Shown here piece after piece: positions 46,338 to 54,706 of a stretch of 64,000 nucleotides of DNA. This stretch comes from Paenibacillus sambharensis (lineage in GTDB: Bacteria; Bacillota; Bacilli; Paenibacillales; Paenibacillaceae): NCBI RefSeq assembly GCF_003233845.1, contig NZ_QKRB01000057.1, positions 124,001-188,000 on the forward strand, written 5' to 3'. The notes beneath the pieces are model-generated. The model was not told the origin of the DNA. It ran no database searches and was given only the letters and a program-made list of their open reading frames with translations. The number at the start of each line of letters is the position of its first letter. The first letter of the stretch is position 1. The position numbers and the translations under genes are program-made.

Positions 46338-46907
46338 ATGAAACAAGTACCAGTAGGCGTATCCGCACGTCATATCCATCTGTCACAGGAGCATGTTGAG
46401 AAGCTGTTCGGAGCAGGCTACCAGCTGACCGAGATGAAGCCGTTGTCCCAGCCAGGTCAATTTGCCTCCAATGAGACAGTAGAGGTTGTCGGCACCAAAG
46501 GCAGCTTCCCCAAAGTACGTATTCTAGGCCCTGCACGCAGCCGCACACAGCTGGAAATTTCTCGTACCGATGCCTTCTCGATAGGGGTTAACCCGCCCGT
46601 TCGCGAGTCCGGTAACATTGCCGGTACGCCTGGTATTACAATTAAGGGACCTGCAGGCGAAGTGACGATTGAGGAAGGCGTCATCGTGGCTGCCCGCCAT
46701 ATTCACTTCCACACCTCCGATGCTGAGAAATGGAACATCGCGGACAAGCAGCTTCTGAAGGTGCGGCTGGGCGGAGAGCGCGGCATGGTGCTTGAAAATG
46801 TAGTCGCTCGCGTGTCGCCTGACTTCGCGCTTGATATGCATATCGACACGGATGAGGCTAACGCTGCAGGCGCCAAGACCGGCGATATGGCAGAGATCGT
46901 CGAGTAA
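46338..46907 (+). CDS. pduL: phosphate propanoyltransferase, PduL type
   Basis: A 189-residue PduL-family phosphotransacylase, which converts acyl-CoA and phosphate to acyl phosphate and CoA. It has two similar halves, each with a zinc-binding histidine motif: VSARHIHLS near residue 8 and VAARHIHFHT near 116. It is a little shorter than PduL from microcompartments and lacks an encapsulation tail. No propanediol or microcompartment genes are near, so it probably works on acetyl or propionyl groups in the cytosol. Its position after korAB is suggestive but not proof of a link. Confidence 0.9.
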   Translation: MKQVPVGVSARHIHLSQEHVEKLFGAGYQLTEMKPLSQPGQFASNETVEVVGTKGSFPKVRILGPARSRTQLEISRTDAFSIGVNPPVRESGNIAGTPGITIKGPAGEVTIEEGVIVAARHIHFHTSDAEKWNIADKQLLKVRLGGERGMVLENVVARVSPDFALDMHIDTDEANAAGAKTGDMAEIVE

Positions 46908-46988
46908 CAGGGTCAGCCAACAGTGACAGCTTGCTGTTAGGTCCAAGCCTTCGCCAGCAGCTAGACGGTAGCGGGTGCGGTCATTTCA

Positions 46989-46997
46989 TGCTATAAT
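46989..46997 (+). promoter_or_regulatory. extended -10 promoter of miaB
   Basis: TG, one base, then TATAAT at 46992-46997; the -35 region is poor. It lies 88 bases before the chosen miaB start. Confidence 0.55.
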
Positions 46998-47084
46998 TTG
47001 ATACAATGTGGGCAGGAACAAGCGGAGCGAATCGTCTTGGCATTGGCTCCTGCCCGATTTGGCATAAAGGAAGTGACATGCATT

Positions 47085-48641
47085 GTGACGAAAGAGACGA
47101 AAGATTTCAGTAAATATTTCGACTTCTCGGGCGCAAAGATCATTTCCGAAGATGAACAAGGCAAGAAAATCCGGATCGGCGGACGAGACATTCATATTAT
47201 GTCTGAGCCGAACTACCGCCAGGAGAAGCAGCGCGGCAAGGAAGAAGTGCGCGTGCTGTATGATCAGGCGGTGCCCGAGGAGCTGCGTTCACTCGGAAAC
47301 GGGAAGCATTATCTTATATATACGTATGGCTGCCAGATGAACGAGCATGATACCGAAGTAATGAAGGGCATGTTCGAGCAGATGGGCTATACCGCTACCG
47401 AAGACCGGAACGAAGCAGATGTTATCCTGCTGAACACATGTGCGATCCGCGAGAATGCGGAGGACAAGGTGTTTGGGGAGCTGGGCCATCTCAAGCATCT
47501 GAAGACAGAGAAGCCGGGACTCATTCTGGGGGTATGCGGCTGTATGTCTCAGGAAGAGTCGGTTGTCGGCCGGATTCTGCAGAAGCATGCATTCGTCGAT
47601 TTGATCTTCGGCACACACAATATCCACCGCTTGCCGCAGCTGCTGAGTGATGCGCTGTTCAGTAAGGAAATGGTCGTAGAGGTTTGGTCCAAGGAAGGCG
47701 ACATTATCGAAAATCTTCCCAAGAAGCGTGAAGGCATGCGCGCCTGGGTCAATATTATGTACGGCTGTGACAAGTTCTGTACGTATTGTATCGTGCCTTA
47801 TACACGGGGCAAGGAACGGAGCCGCAGACCGGAAGACGTTATCGCAGAGGTCCGGGAGCTGGCCCGTCAGGGCTATAAGGAAATAACACTGCTTGGCCAG
47901 AATGTGAACGCATACGGCAAGGACTTTGAAGATATTTCGTACCGGTTTGGTGACCTGATGGCAGATATCCAGAAGATAGCTATTCCGCGCATCCGGTTTA
48001 CAACCTCTCATCCGCGTGACTTCGACGATCATCTTATTGAAGTGCTGGGACGCAGAGGAAACCTGGTTGAGCATATTCACCTGCCAGTACAATCGGGCAG
48101 TACAGAGATTCTCAAGCGGATGAGCCGGAAGTACACCCGTGAATCCTACCTGGAGCTTGTCCGCAAAATCAAGGCGGTCATCCCGGATGTCGTCTTGACA
48201 TCGGATATTATTGTTGGCTTCCCGGGTGAAACAGAGGAGCAGTTCGAGGACACGCTGTCGCTTGTGCGCGAGGTTGGCTATGATTCGGCTTATACCTTCA
48301 TCTATTCGCCAAGAGCAGGCACACCGGCTGCCGGCATGGAAGACAATGTGCCGATGGAAGTGAAGAAGCAGCGGCTCCGCCGGCTTAATGACCTGATTGG
48401 TGAGCTGAGCAGGGAGCGCAATGAGCAGCTTCGCGGCCAGATCGTTGAAGTGCTTGTGGAAGGCGAGAGCAAGAACAATGCCGACGTGCTGTCCGGCCGC
48501 ACCCGGACAAACAAGCTGGTTCATATTGAAGGGCCGAAGGAATGGATCGGACAATTCATTCAGGTACGAGTGACCGAAGCGCAGACCTGGTATATCAAGG
48601 CGGAACCGGTTCATCAGCAGACGGCCGAGGCGGTATCCTGA
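47085..48641 (+). CDS. miaB: tRNA-2-methylthio-N6-dimethylallyladenosine synthase MiaB
   Basis: MiaB adds the methylthio group to i6A37 of tRNAs reading UNN codons. The 518-residue radical-SAM protein has the N-terminal UPF0004 domain ([15 protein letters not shown]), the cluster motif CDKFCTYC at residues 228-235 and a C-terminal TRAM domain. The GTG at 47085 is ten bases after AAAGGAAGTG and is used; the longer in-frame reading from 46998 begins inside the promoter -10 region. The N-terminal 75 residues before the enzyme core are Lys/Glu-rich, as in B. subtilis. It is upstream of ymcA as in Bacillus. Confidence 0.95.
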   Translation: MTKETKDFSKYFDFSGAKIISEDEQGKKIRIGGRDIHIMSEPNYRQEKQRGKEEVRVLYDQAVPEELRSLGNGKHYLIYTYGCQMNEHDTEVMKGMFEQMGYTATEDRNEADVILLNTCAIRENAEDKVFGELGHLKHLKTEKPGLILGVCGCMSQEESVVGRILQKHAFVDLIFGTHNIHRLPQLLSDALFSKEMVVEVWSKEGDIIENLPKKREGMRAWVNIMYGCDKFCTYCIVPYTRGKERSRRPEDVIAEVRELARQGYKEITLLGQNVNAYGKDFEDISYRFGDLMADIQKIAIPRIRFTTSHPRDFDDHLIEVLGRRGNLVEHIHLPVQSGSTEILKRMSRKYTRESYLELVRKIKAVIPDVVLTSDIIVGFPGETEEQFEDTLSLVREVGYDSAYTFIYSPRAGTPAAGMEDNVPMEVKKQRLRRLNDLIGELSRERNEQLRGQIVEVLVEGESKNNADVLSGRTRTNKLVHIEGPKEWIGQFIQVRVTEAQTWYIKAEPVHQQTAEAVS

Positions 48642-48678
48642 TTCCAGGCAGCCTGCGGTAATAGGAGTGTATACATTA

Positions 48679-49206
48679 ATGGCAGAACAAACAGCAAGGC
48701 AGCAAGCGAGCGACACGAAGAGTGGACAAGAGCATACGCACGGGCATGACTGCGGACACGGTCATGAGGAAGGGCACAGCTGCTCGTCCGTACCCGTATT
48801 CGATACCCGAGATCTTCTGATCCGGGAAGATATCATGGCTAAGGCTAAGGAATTGGCCGAAATGATCTACACCTCCGAGGAGGTTCAGCATTACCGCCGG
48901 GCTGAGAAGCAGATTAACGGCAACGAACGGATTCAATCACTGATCAGCCAAATCAAGAAGAAGCAGAAGGAAATCGTAGCTTTCCAGTCCTTCCAGAACC
49001 AGAAGATGGTGGACAAGATTGAAAGCGAAATCGATGCTCTGCAGGATGAGCTGGATGCGATTCCGATTGTTTCCGATTTCCAGCAGAGTCAATCCGATAT
49101 CAACTACCTGCTCCAGCTGGTCATTTCGGTTATTCGTGATACAGTAGCCCAGCGGCTGGATGTGGAAAGCGCAAGTGCGCCCGAAACGGAAGACTGCAGC
49201 GATTAA
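48679..49206 (+). CDS. ymcA: YmcA/RicA, YlbF-family regulator with His/Cys-rich extension
   Basis: RicA (YmcA), with YlbF and YaaT, forms the Y-complex that binds RNase Y and steers mRNA maturation, competence, biofilm and sporulation. The 175-residue protein has the YlbF-family helical core (about residues 48-150, with AKELAEMIYTSEEVQHYRRAE and SQIKKKQKEIVAFQSFQ, quoted in part). The first ~40 residues are an unusual extension with HTHGHDCGHGHEEGHSC, seven histidines and two cysteines, followed by a single cysteine at the very C-terminus. The B. subtilis protein is about 143 residues. The ATG at 48679 follows TAGGAGTG. Confidence 0.88.
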   Translation: MAEQTARQQASDTKSGQEHTHGHDCGHGHEEGHSCSSVPVFDTRDLLIREDIMAKAKELAEMIYTSEEVQHYRRAEKQINGNERIQSLISQIKKKQKEIVAFQSFQNQKMVDKIESEIDALQDELDAIPIVSDFQQSQSDINYLLQLVISVIRDTVAQRLDVESASAPETEDCSD

Positions 49207-49243
49207 TGCAGAGTCGGGTACAGGTTAACTCTATCAGATAAGC

Positions 49244-49297
49244 AAAAAGCCGGCTGACCGCCTGGAACGATAGTTCCAAATGGTGAGCCGGCTTTTG
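49244..49297. terminator. bidirectional terminator between ymcA and bioY
   Basis: AAAAGCCGGCT and AGCCGGCTTTT pair over eleven bases, with an inner GGAAC/GTTCC hairpin. A-rich and T-rich flanks on both sides allow use in both directions. Confidence 0.85.
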
Positions 49298-49335
49298 TAT
49301 GTATGCTGATACTCCGGAAGGTTTGTTCAAACTAA

Positions 49336-49944
49336 TCACCCGTGCATCTCTGAACGCAGACCACTCTTCTCGGCTGTATGCCGGGAATGAAGCTTTGGAA
49401 TATAACGGTACATGGCACCTGTAACAACTGTCGCAATGACCGCTTTGGCGATGTCAAAGGGGATAAACGGATAACAGGCTAGTGTAAGGGACTTGGTGAT
49501 CGTAAAGCCCTTTACCGCAGCATGCCAGGGAACACCGATAACGTAGCTCGGCAGAACACCTGCCAGCACGAACACCAGGAACAGAGCGGCGTAGAATAGG
49601 CTGATGCCAAGCTTGCGCCGGCTTGCAATAACCTTGCGGACCAGGTACCCGATGAGCATGGCCTCGATCAGGAAGGCGAACAGGAAGCCGCCGGTAGGAC
49701 CCAATATTCTGGAAATACCTCCTTCTCCGCCAATAGGCACGCCAACTGCGATCAAGGCAACGACTAATCCCATACTGATCAATCCATAGCGAGCGCCTAG
49801 AAATGCGCCTGCAAGCATGACAGCCAGGTTTTGCAGCGTAATGGGTACGTCGCTAAAGCCTAGTGTAAAACGTGTGGCTGTGAAAACGACGAACAGGGCT
49901 GAGAATAATGCTGTGTAAACTAGACTCCTAACATTTAAGGACAT
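49336..49944 (-). CDS. bioY: biotin transporter BioY (S component)
   Basis: BioY is the integral-membrane, biotin-binding component of an ECF transporter. The 202-residue protein has about six membrane helices and the family motifs GFSDVPITLQNLAVMLAGAFLG (quoted in part) and GGFLFAFLIEA, including the substrate-binding loop GPTGGF. It is transcribed away from the ecf genes, from a region with a BirA-type operator. Ribosome site AGAAGGTG precedes the ATG at 49944. It can act alone or with the energising module encoded next door. Confidence 0.95.
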   Translation of the reverse strand: MSLNVRSLVYTALFSALFVVFTATRFTLGFSDVPITLQNLAVMLAGAFLGARYGLISMGLVVALIAVGVPIGGEGGISRILGPTGGFLFAFLIEAMLIGYLVRKVIASRRKLGISLFYAALFLVFVLAGVLPSYVIGVPWHAAVKGFTITKSLTLACYPFIPFDIAKAVIATVVTGAMYRYIPKLHSRHTAEKSGLRSEMHG

Positions 49945-49965
49945 GATTGCACCTTCTTTTTTAAT

Positions 49966-49999
49966 TTGTTAACCTTTATCTATCATGTTGGTTAACCAA
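49966..49999. promoter_or_regulatory. BirA biotin operator between bioY and ecfA
   Basis: TTGTTAACC (49966-49974) and GGTTAACCAA (49990-49999) are inverted half-sites 15 bases apart. They match the Firmicute BirA operator closely. The operator lies between the two divergent genes, so biotin-loaded BirA could repress both bioY and the ecf genes. Confidence 0.85.
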
Positions 50000-50051
50000 A
50001 ATGGATTTTATCACAGCTTCGCGGATTCGGGAAGAGGGCCGGTGGTATTTT

Positions 50052-50933
50052 TTGACGATTACTACTTCAACACAAGCACTCCAGTTAAAAGATGTAAGTG
50101 TTTATATGACAGGACAAGCGGATGACATGGCAGATAGCGAGGCGGAACACGTTCAGCTGCTCAGCTCAATTACGCTAGAGATTGAGCCGGGACAGTGGAT
50201 CCAGCTGGTGGGGCCCAACGGCAGCGGCAAGAGTACACTGGGCATGCTGCTTGCCGGTCATGCTGACAGAATAGCCCAAGGCAATGCTGCTGCGGAAGGA
50301 ATGATGAACCGGGGATTCGCTGGGAACGTGCCGCTGCCAATTGTCACGCAGGATCCCGAGGCATCGATTGTCGGCCAGACACCGTGGGAGGACCTGATAC
50401 TGCTGCTAGAACAGCAGGGAATGGAGCCCGATGCTGTCTTTAACGCGGCCGAAGCTTCATTGAAACGCTGCCGGCTGTGGGAACTGCGGGACAGGAAGGT
50501 GGATACGATCTCAGGGGGGCAGAAGCAGCTGCTTGCCGCCGCCGGCTGTCTAGCCTGCGGTGTTCCTCTGCTGCTGTTCGATGAAGCGGATACAATGCTA
50601 GACGCCTCATCGAGGGCTGCTGTACACGCAGCGGCTCGTGAGCTGTGGCAGAGCGGAATGACGGTCTTGTGGATCTCGCACCGGCTTGATGGTCTTAAGC
50701 ATACGGACCGTATCATCGGCATGGACAACGGACGTATCGTTTATGATGGTTCGGTTGAGGCCTTTTATCTGCCTGGCCCGGATGAGGCGGTTTCGCCTTG
50801 TGCGCAGCTGGGTTATGAACCGCCCTATTCCGTTCAGACAGCGCTTGAGCTTGCCGGCCTCGGCTTCCAGCTGACACCTCTGCCCTTATCGCCCGATATG
50901 CTGGAAGAGGCGGTGAAACGCCTTGGCGGCTGA
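50052..50933 (+). CDS. ECF transporter ATPase component (first A subunit)
   Basis: A 293-residue ABC ATPase of the energy-coupling factor type. It has Walker A GPNGSGKST near residue 57, signature SGGQKQLL, and Walker B LLLFDEADTMLD near 180, where most have DEPT. The start is taken as the TTG at 50052 (GAGGGCCGGTGG seven bases before it); an in-frame ATG at 50001 lies right after the operator and is a possible alternative. It overlaps the following gene by 11 bases. Together with the fused gene and bioY it makes a biotin ECF transporter; the substrate is inferred from bioY and the BirA site. Confidence 0.85.
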   Translation: MTITTSTQALQLKDVSVYMTGQADDMADSEAEHVQLLSSITLEIEPGQWIQLVGPNGSGKSTLGMLLAGHADRIAQGNAAAEGMMNRGFAGNVPLPIVTQDPEASIVGQTPWEDLILLLEQQGMEPDAVFNAAEASLKRCRLWELRDRKVDTISGGQKQLLAAAGCLACGVPLLLFDEADTMLDASSRAAVHAAARELWQSGMTVLWISHRLDGLKHTDRIIGMDNGRIVYDGSVEAFYLPGPDEAVSPCAQLGYEPPYSVQTALELAGLGFQLTPLPLSPDMLEEAVKRLGG

Positions 50934-52662
50934 TATACGAATTATTGACCTGACGGTGTCCGCGGAGGATGGATCAGGTAACAGGCTAGTTCATGGGATC
51001 AGTGTTACTATTCACTCTGGAAGAACGACGTTAATTACTGGAGCTAACGGTGCGGGGAAGACGACGCTGCTTGAGTCGATCGCGGGACTGCGCAGTCTGG
51101 ATTCGGGTTCAATTCACTACGGAGATTACCCCTTATGGTCTGAGGGCAAGCTTCAGCAGCAGGCGCTCTTGGAATTCGGGCTGGCCCAGCAGCGCTCATT
51201 CAGCGGCTGGTTCTGCCAGACAATTCGCGAGGAGCTTGCTTACTCGATGCGCCCTTACCAAATCGCGGAAGAACATCAGGCAGCCCGCATGGAGCGCTGT
51301 CTGGAGGCATTCGGCCTGGGGCCGGCAGAGCAGATGCTGCAGCGGGAACCGTGGTCGCTGAGCGGCGGTCAGCAGAGAAGGCTTGCGCTGGCCTGTCTGG
51401 CTGCGTCAGAGCCGTCCTGGCTGCTTCTGGATGAGCCGACCGCGGGCCTTGATGACGAAGGCATCTCCCTGTTGAGACAGCTGCTTGCCAGGCAGGCAGA
51501 GCGGGGAGGCGGATCGCTGATCATTACGCACGATCTGGATGCCCTCTGGCAGATTACGGATAATATTATTGTGCTTGAAGACGGGCGGATACGAGAGGCG
51601 GCTTCAGCCGCAGAGTGGGCCGCGCGATTTGCCGGGGATGAAGAGTACGCGGCAGAAGGGGTGCGGCTGCCTGAAACCGTACGGACAGCTGCCCTTCTGA
51701 ATGTTCAGCGGGAGAGGCTTGCCGGGGAGGAATGGGCGGCAGCGAGGCCGCTGAGTCCAGCTGAACTGGCTGCTGTTATAGCAGGAAGGGTGAAGGACGG
51801 GCGCAGCGGCAGGACTCGTGATGATGGAAGGATAGCCTCATGTGATGGTTGTTCGAACGACCAGATTAACGCTGGAAGCTTACCTGCGAATGAACGGTCA
51901 GGAGCGAGTCTGAAACTGTGGGAGAAGTGGTCGAAACGCGATCCGCGAGCTCTATGGCTGGCTTATATGCTTGTTTCCTTCGGCCTTCTTATTCAGCAAA
52001 CCTGGACCGGTGCAGTGCTTGGATTGGGTGTGTCAGCAGCCGTGGCGGCGGGCTTGTACCCGCTGGTTCGCCCGTTTCGTATAATCATTAAGATGTACTT
52101 GATTGCACTAGTCGTAACGCCAATTATCGCCGGTCTGGAATTTAATCCTCTTGGTTTCTCTCTGGCAAGTGCGGAGCCTCCGCTGTTCCGGATGTTTCGC
52201 TTGTTTCAAATCATGCTGCTGGGCTTGCCTTTATTAGGACTAATGACGCCCTTTAAGCTGCAGCGGGCAGTTGAACAGTCGCTGCTCGCGCTGCGGCTAA
52301 ACCCCTCAGTTGGCAGGGCGATTGCACTGATGATCTCCATACTATTCCGGTTTATCCCGCTGCTGCTCAGCGAATGGGCGAGATTTTCCAAGATCGCAGT
52401 AGCAAGAGGGAAGCGGCCGGTTATGCCGGGCAAGGTACCGGTTCGTATGCTGCATACGATCATCATTCCCTATATGCATGCGCTGCTGAGGCTGGCGGAT
52501 CTGATGTCCACTTCGCTTGAAATCAGAGGTTTCGGACAGATGAAGCGTGTCAGGCGGGCAGTGAAGCTGAAGCTTGGCCGAAAGGACGCCGGATTTATCG
52601 CAGCTGCTGCGAGCATTATGCTCATCATGCTCGGCGCTGCATTGCTGCCGAGCTTCTTGTAA
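50923..52662 (+). CDS. fused ECF ATPase (A') and transmembrane (T) protein
   Basis: A 579-residue protein that joins two ECF parts normally coded by separate genes. Residues 1-240 are a second ABC ATPase (GANGAGKTT near 45; LSGGQQRRL; WLLLDEPTAGLD). After a linker of about 100 residues comes the EcfT domain (about 345-579) with several membrane helices and the two coupling motifs VARG (about 493) and EIRG (about 534), which dock onto the ATPases. The TTG start overlaps the first ATPase gene. The frame is continuous, with no stop between the two parts. The fusion means one A' is fixed to T. Confidence 0.85.
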   Translation: MAADIRIIDLTVSAEDGSGNRLVHGISVTIHSGRTTLITGANGAGKTTLLESIAGLRSLDSGSIHYGDYPLWSEGKLQQQALLEFGLAQQRSFSGWFCQTIREELAYSMRPYQIAEEHQAARMERCLEAFGLGPAEQMLQREPWSLSGGQQRRLALACLAASEPSWLLLDEPTAGLDDEGISLLRQLLARQAERGGGSLIITHDLDALWQITDNIIVLEDGRIREAASAAEWAARFAGDEEYAAEGVRLPETVRTAALLNVQRERLAGEEWAAARPLSPAELAAVIAGRVKDGRSGRTRDDGRIASCDGCSNDQINAGSLPANERSGASLKLWEKWSKRDPRALWLAYMLVSFGLLIQQTWTGAVLGLGVSAAVAAGLYPLVRPFRIIIKMYLIALVVTPIIAGLEFNPLGFSLASAEPPLFRMFRLFQIMLLGLPLLGLMTPFKLQRAVEQSLLALRLNPSVGRAIALMISILFRFIPLLLSEWARFSKIAVARGKRPVMPGKVPVRMLHTIIIPYMHALLRLADLMSTSLEIRGFGQMKRVRRAVKLKLGRKDAGFIAAAASIMLIMLGAALLPSFL

Positions 52663-52693
52663 GAATCGCCTTCATGCATAATATACTAGGCAA

Positions 52694-52738
52694 ATAAAGA
52701 CAGCCAACAAGCAGCAGGCAATCTGCATATTGGCTGTC
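52694..52738 (-). terminator. terminator of the yjcZ-like gene, maybe bidirectional
   Basis: GACAGCCAA (52699-52707) and TTGGCTGTC (52730-52738) pair. On the minus strand the hairpin is followed by TTTATTT; on the plus strand, after the ecf gene, by a weaker CTTTC. Confidence 0.7.
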
Positions 52739-52778
52739 CTTTCGCTGTTATGCACGCCATGCGCATGATTGCTGGCCT

Positions 52779-52913
52779 TTAGAACCAGCCTGCACGCAGG
52801 ATGATGACAAGCAGGATGAAGAGAACCAGAATAATACCTGTACTCGTCCAGAGACCGCCGCCAACTGGTACGCAGCCTGCTGCTGCGCCTGCACCGCCAA
52901 CCGGATATGTCAT
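52779..52913 (-). CDS. YjcZ-family small sporulation protein (44 residues)
   Basis: A tiny gene. The minus-strand ATG at 52913 lies seven bases after GGGGAGGG, and the 44-residue product has a Gly/Ala-rich start (VGGAGAAAG), a Cys and Pro, and then a hydrophobic run of about 15 residues (IILVLFILLVII) ending in RAGWF. That is the layout of the YjcZ family of very small membrane-associated sporulation proteins. A candidate SigK promoter lies upstream. It occupies the place where gerPF might have been expected and is transcribed in the same direction as gerP. Function unknown. Confidence 0.75.
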   Translation of the reverse strand: MTYPVGGAGAAAGCVPVGGGLWTSTGIILVLFILLVIILRAGWF

Positions 52914-52967
52914 GGATAATCCCTCCCCGCAATCTTGATTGTGAGCATTCGGATCACATCATCAATA

Positions 52968-52989
52968 TATGCGGGAGCCTGCGGCAGGT
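52968..52989 (-). promoter_or_regulatory. candidate SigK promoter of the yjcZ-like gene
   Basis: On the minus strand AC (52989-52988) is followed after 16 bases by CATATATTG (from 52971), close to the SigK consensus AC-N16/17-CATAnnnTA. Confidence 0.4.
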
Positions 52990-53023
52990 TTGGACGGCTG
53001 CCTGTGCCAGCCGACTATTTAAG

Positions 53024-53422
53024 TTATGCCCGCCCTCTAACAATCCTGATCTTCTTCAACCTGGCCTCTGCTTCAACCTTCCCGCAGCTGCCGACAAGCA
53101 GCAGGGATGAACCAGCCATGGCGATGACGTTTACGACGCCTGCCCGAATGGCAGGATTCGCATCCGTTTTGGAGAGGATGATTGGCTCTGTTCCATCAAC
53201 AGAAGCAGTTAATGAATCTGGCCATTCCGGTCTTGGCAGCTGAAAGAGCGGGTAGGATGGAAAATACACTTCTTCCGTCCAGCCCCTGTCCGTATCGTCC
53301 ACAACTGCTAATGCTCGCAGTCTGGGCTCAAACTGCTCCTGGTCGCCAATCCGAACGATACTGCTTAATGATATATCATTGGCGGACAGCAGGCCGACAA
53401 CCGAGGTTCTGCGCAATACCAT
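53024..53422 (-). CDS. gerPE: spore germination protein GerPE
   Basis: GerP proteins help nutrient germinants cross the spore coat; GerPE is the fifth gene of the operon. The 132-residue protein has the GerPE-type opening RRTSVVGLLSANDISLSSIVRIGDQEQFEPRLRALAV (quoted in part), i.e. a beta-rich start that recurs in other GerP proteins: SSIVRIGD. No signal peptide. The ATG shares one base with the gerPD stop (TGATG), so the genes are coupled. In B. subtilis gerPF follows; here the next gene is a yjcZ-like gene instead. Confidence 0.85.
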   Translation of the reverse strand: MVLRRTSVVGLLSANDISLSSIVRIGDQEQFEPRLRALAVVDDTDRGWTEEVYFPSYPLFQLPRPEWPDSLTASVDGTEPIILSKTDANPAIRAGVVNVIAMAGSSLLLVGSCGKVEAEARLKKIRIVRGRA

Positions 53423-53751
53423 CAGCTGTCATCCTCTTCGAGATTATTAAACGCCTCGGACCAGAACTGTTCTTGCTGCTCTTCCAGCATATCGGCGTGC
53501 TGTGTTTCCCATTCATTCATCGATTCCCAGAAGAAACTGCTTGTATCCTCAGCCTCAGGCTGATCGTCCAGCGGGTCTGGAGCTGCGAGTGGAACAAGCG
53601 GTAAACGTACCAGCGAATCGGGAGGCGAGTCAAAATAGGAATACAGGCTAATCCAGTCTGTATCCCCTACTTGAACCAGGGATGAAGATGAAACGCCTAT
53701 CATTCGTATTGAACCGACACTGAGGCTGTGATTAACGATATGTACCTGCAT
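53422..53751 (-). CDS. gerPD: spore germination protein GerPD, with C-terminal extension
   Basis: The N-terminal ~55 residues have the GerPD pattern: HIVNHSLSVGSIRMIGVSSSSLVQVGDTDWISLYSYFDSPP (quoted in part). This is followed by about 50 extra residues, acidic and rich in Glu, Asp, Gln and Trp (for example SFFWESMNEWETQ), so the product is 109 residues against about 60 in Bacillus. The minus-strand ATG at 53751 has AAAGAGGTG behind it; an in-frame GTG at 53760 lies in that ribosome site. The extension is not seen in Bacillus GerPD as far as I know. Confidence 0.8.
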   Translation of the reverse strand: MQVHIVNHSLSVGSIRMIGVSSSSLVQVGDTDWISLYSYFDSPPDSLVRLPLVPLAAPDPLDDQPEAEDTSSFFWESMNEWETQHADMLEEQQEQFWSEAFNNLEEDDS

Positions 53752-53793
53752 AAGCTTCACCTCTTTCGTAGGATGCAGCTGTACGGAACAATA

Positions 53794-54486
53794 TTATGAA
53801 ATGTCAGGCGATCCTTCCGGGCCGTGTTCTGGACTGCTGCCGGCGATCATGTCCTTAAGCCTCAGCAGATACAGCCTGATGGCCTCTTTTAGATCACGAA
53901 TCGTACGCGAAGCGGCTTCCTGCTGCCGGATTGCCATGCCGGAAGCATCTGCTGCAGAATCCTCCTGAAGCTTGTTCCAGTAATAGCGGGCCCGAGTCTC
54001 CGACTGGCCTTGGATATCCCGGACGATCAGCCTTCGGTGATGTGCGTCGAGCCTTACCTCCAGTTTCTCCTCCAGCTCTTCCAGATAAATCAAGGCTTGG
54101 CTGTCGATGAAGAACGATACACGCTCAAGGACCTCAAGGAAGCCGTCTTCCTGTACGGGGGCAGGCGGCGGGACCGGCTGGCTGGAGGCGGCCGGTTGGT
54201 CTGGCACCACCAGCTGGTCAATATCCTTGGAAAGCTCGGTTCCTGGCGGGGACATGCCTATATTCAATGTTCCTTCAAGCTGCTGAATCTTTAGCTGGTC
54301 AAAATGATATTCCAGCCGTTCCACCGTATAGGAAGGCTTCTGCTCCAGCTCGTTTATCCTTCGTTCCAGTGATTCCAGGCGGTTTTCCATTGTTTCCAGC
54401 GTGGCTTTCTGTTCCAGAATAACATGATGCATCGTGTACCAGTATTCATACCATGCCGACCATGAGGCGTTAGGGTCAGAGGTCAT
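53794..54486 (-). CDS. gerPC: spore germination protein GerPC
   Basis: GerPC is the largest GerP protein. The 230-residue product opens with a Trp/Tyr-rich region (WSAWYEYWYTMHHVILEQ), followed by a coiled coil (about 25-55, with LESLERRINELEQK), a Pro/Gln-rich spacer, and an alpha/beta part with ALIYLEELEEKLEVRLDAHHRRLIVRDIQGQ (quoted in part) that resembles GerPC. The ATG at 54486 is used; the ATG at 54492 touches the AAGGAGGT ribosome site. It sits between gerPB and gerPD as in B. subtilis. Confidence 0.85.
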   Translation of the reverse strand: MTSDPNASWSAWYEYWYTMHHVILEQKATLETMENRLESLERRINELEQKPSYTVERLEYHFDQLKIQQLEGTLNIGMSPPGTELSKDIDQLVVPDQPAASSQPVPPPAPVQEDGFLEVLERVSFFIDSQALIYLEELEEKLEVRLDAHHRRLIVRDIQGQSETRARYYWNKLQEDSAADASGMAIRQQEAASRTIRDLKEAIRLYLLRLKDMIAGSSPEHGPEGSPDIS

Positions 54487-54500
54487 TATCATACCTCCTT

Positions 54501-54701
54501 CTAGGACGGGTTGGGAAGCGGAACCAGACCAAGGGTGGCAGCCTTCGACAACAGACCGCCGCTGCTAGCGATTGGGGCTTCATAAGACTGAGACAATGCC
54601 CTGATCGCTCCAGCACTTCCAACCTGAAGAACGGAAGAGTTCGATACGCTATCCACCCGCAGCTGCTGAATCGTAATATGCTGGTGCACGGTCAAATTCA
54701 T
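54501..54701 (-). CDS. gerPB: spore germination protein GerPB
   Basis: A 66-residue GerPB: it begins MNLTVHQHITIQQLRVDSVSNSSVLQVG (quoted in part), with the repeated GerP pattern of beta residues around VSNSSVLQVGSAG, and ends in a Leu/Pro-rich tail. It starts five bases after the gerPA stop, and 14 bases separate it from gerPC. It is one of the short structural GerP proteins thought to line the coat passage. Confidence 0.82.
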   Translation of the reverse strand: MNLTVHQHITIQQLRVDSVSNSSVLQVGSAGAIRALSQSYEAPIASSGGLLSKAATLGLVPLPNPS

Positions 54702-54706
54702 GGCTG

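Noticed and set aside
46920-46945. AACAG/CTGTT hairpin after pduL as terminator
   Set aside because: The stem is five bases long and no T run follows.
52672-52932. 86-codon minus-strand frame overlapping the yjcZ-like gene
   Set aside because: It is in another frame, lacks a ribosome site and reads through a terminator; the 44-residue frame has a strong ribosome site and family-like layout.
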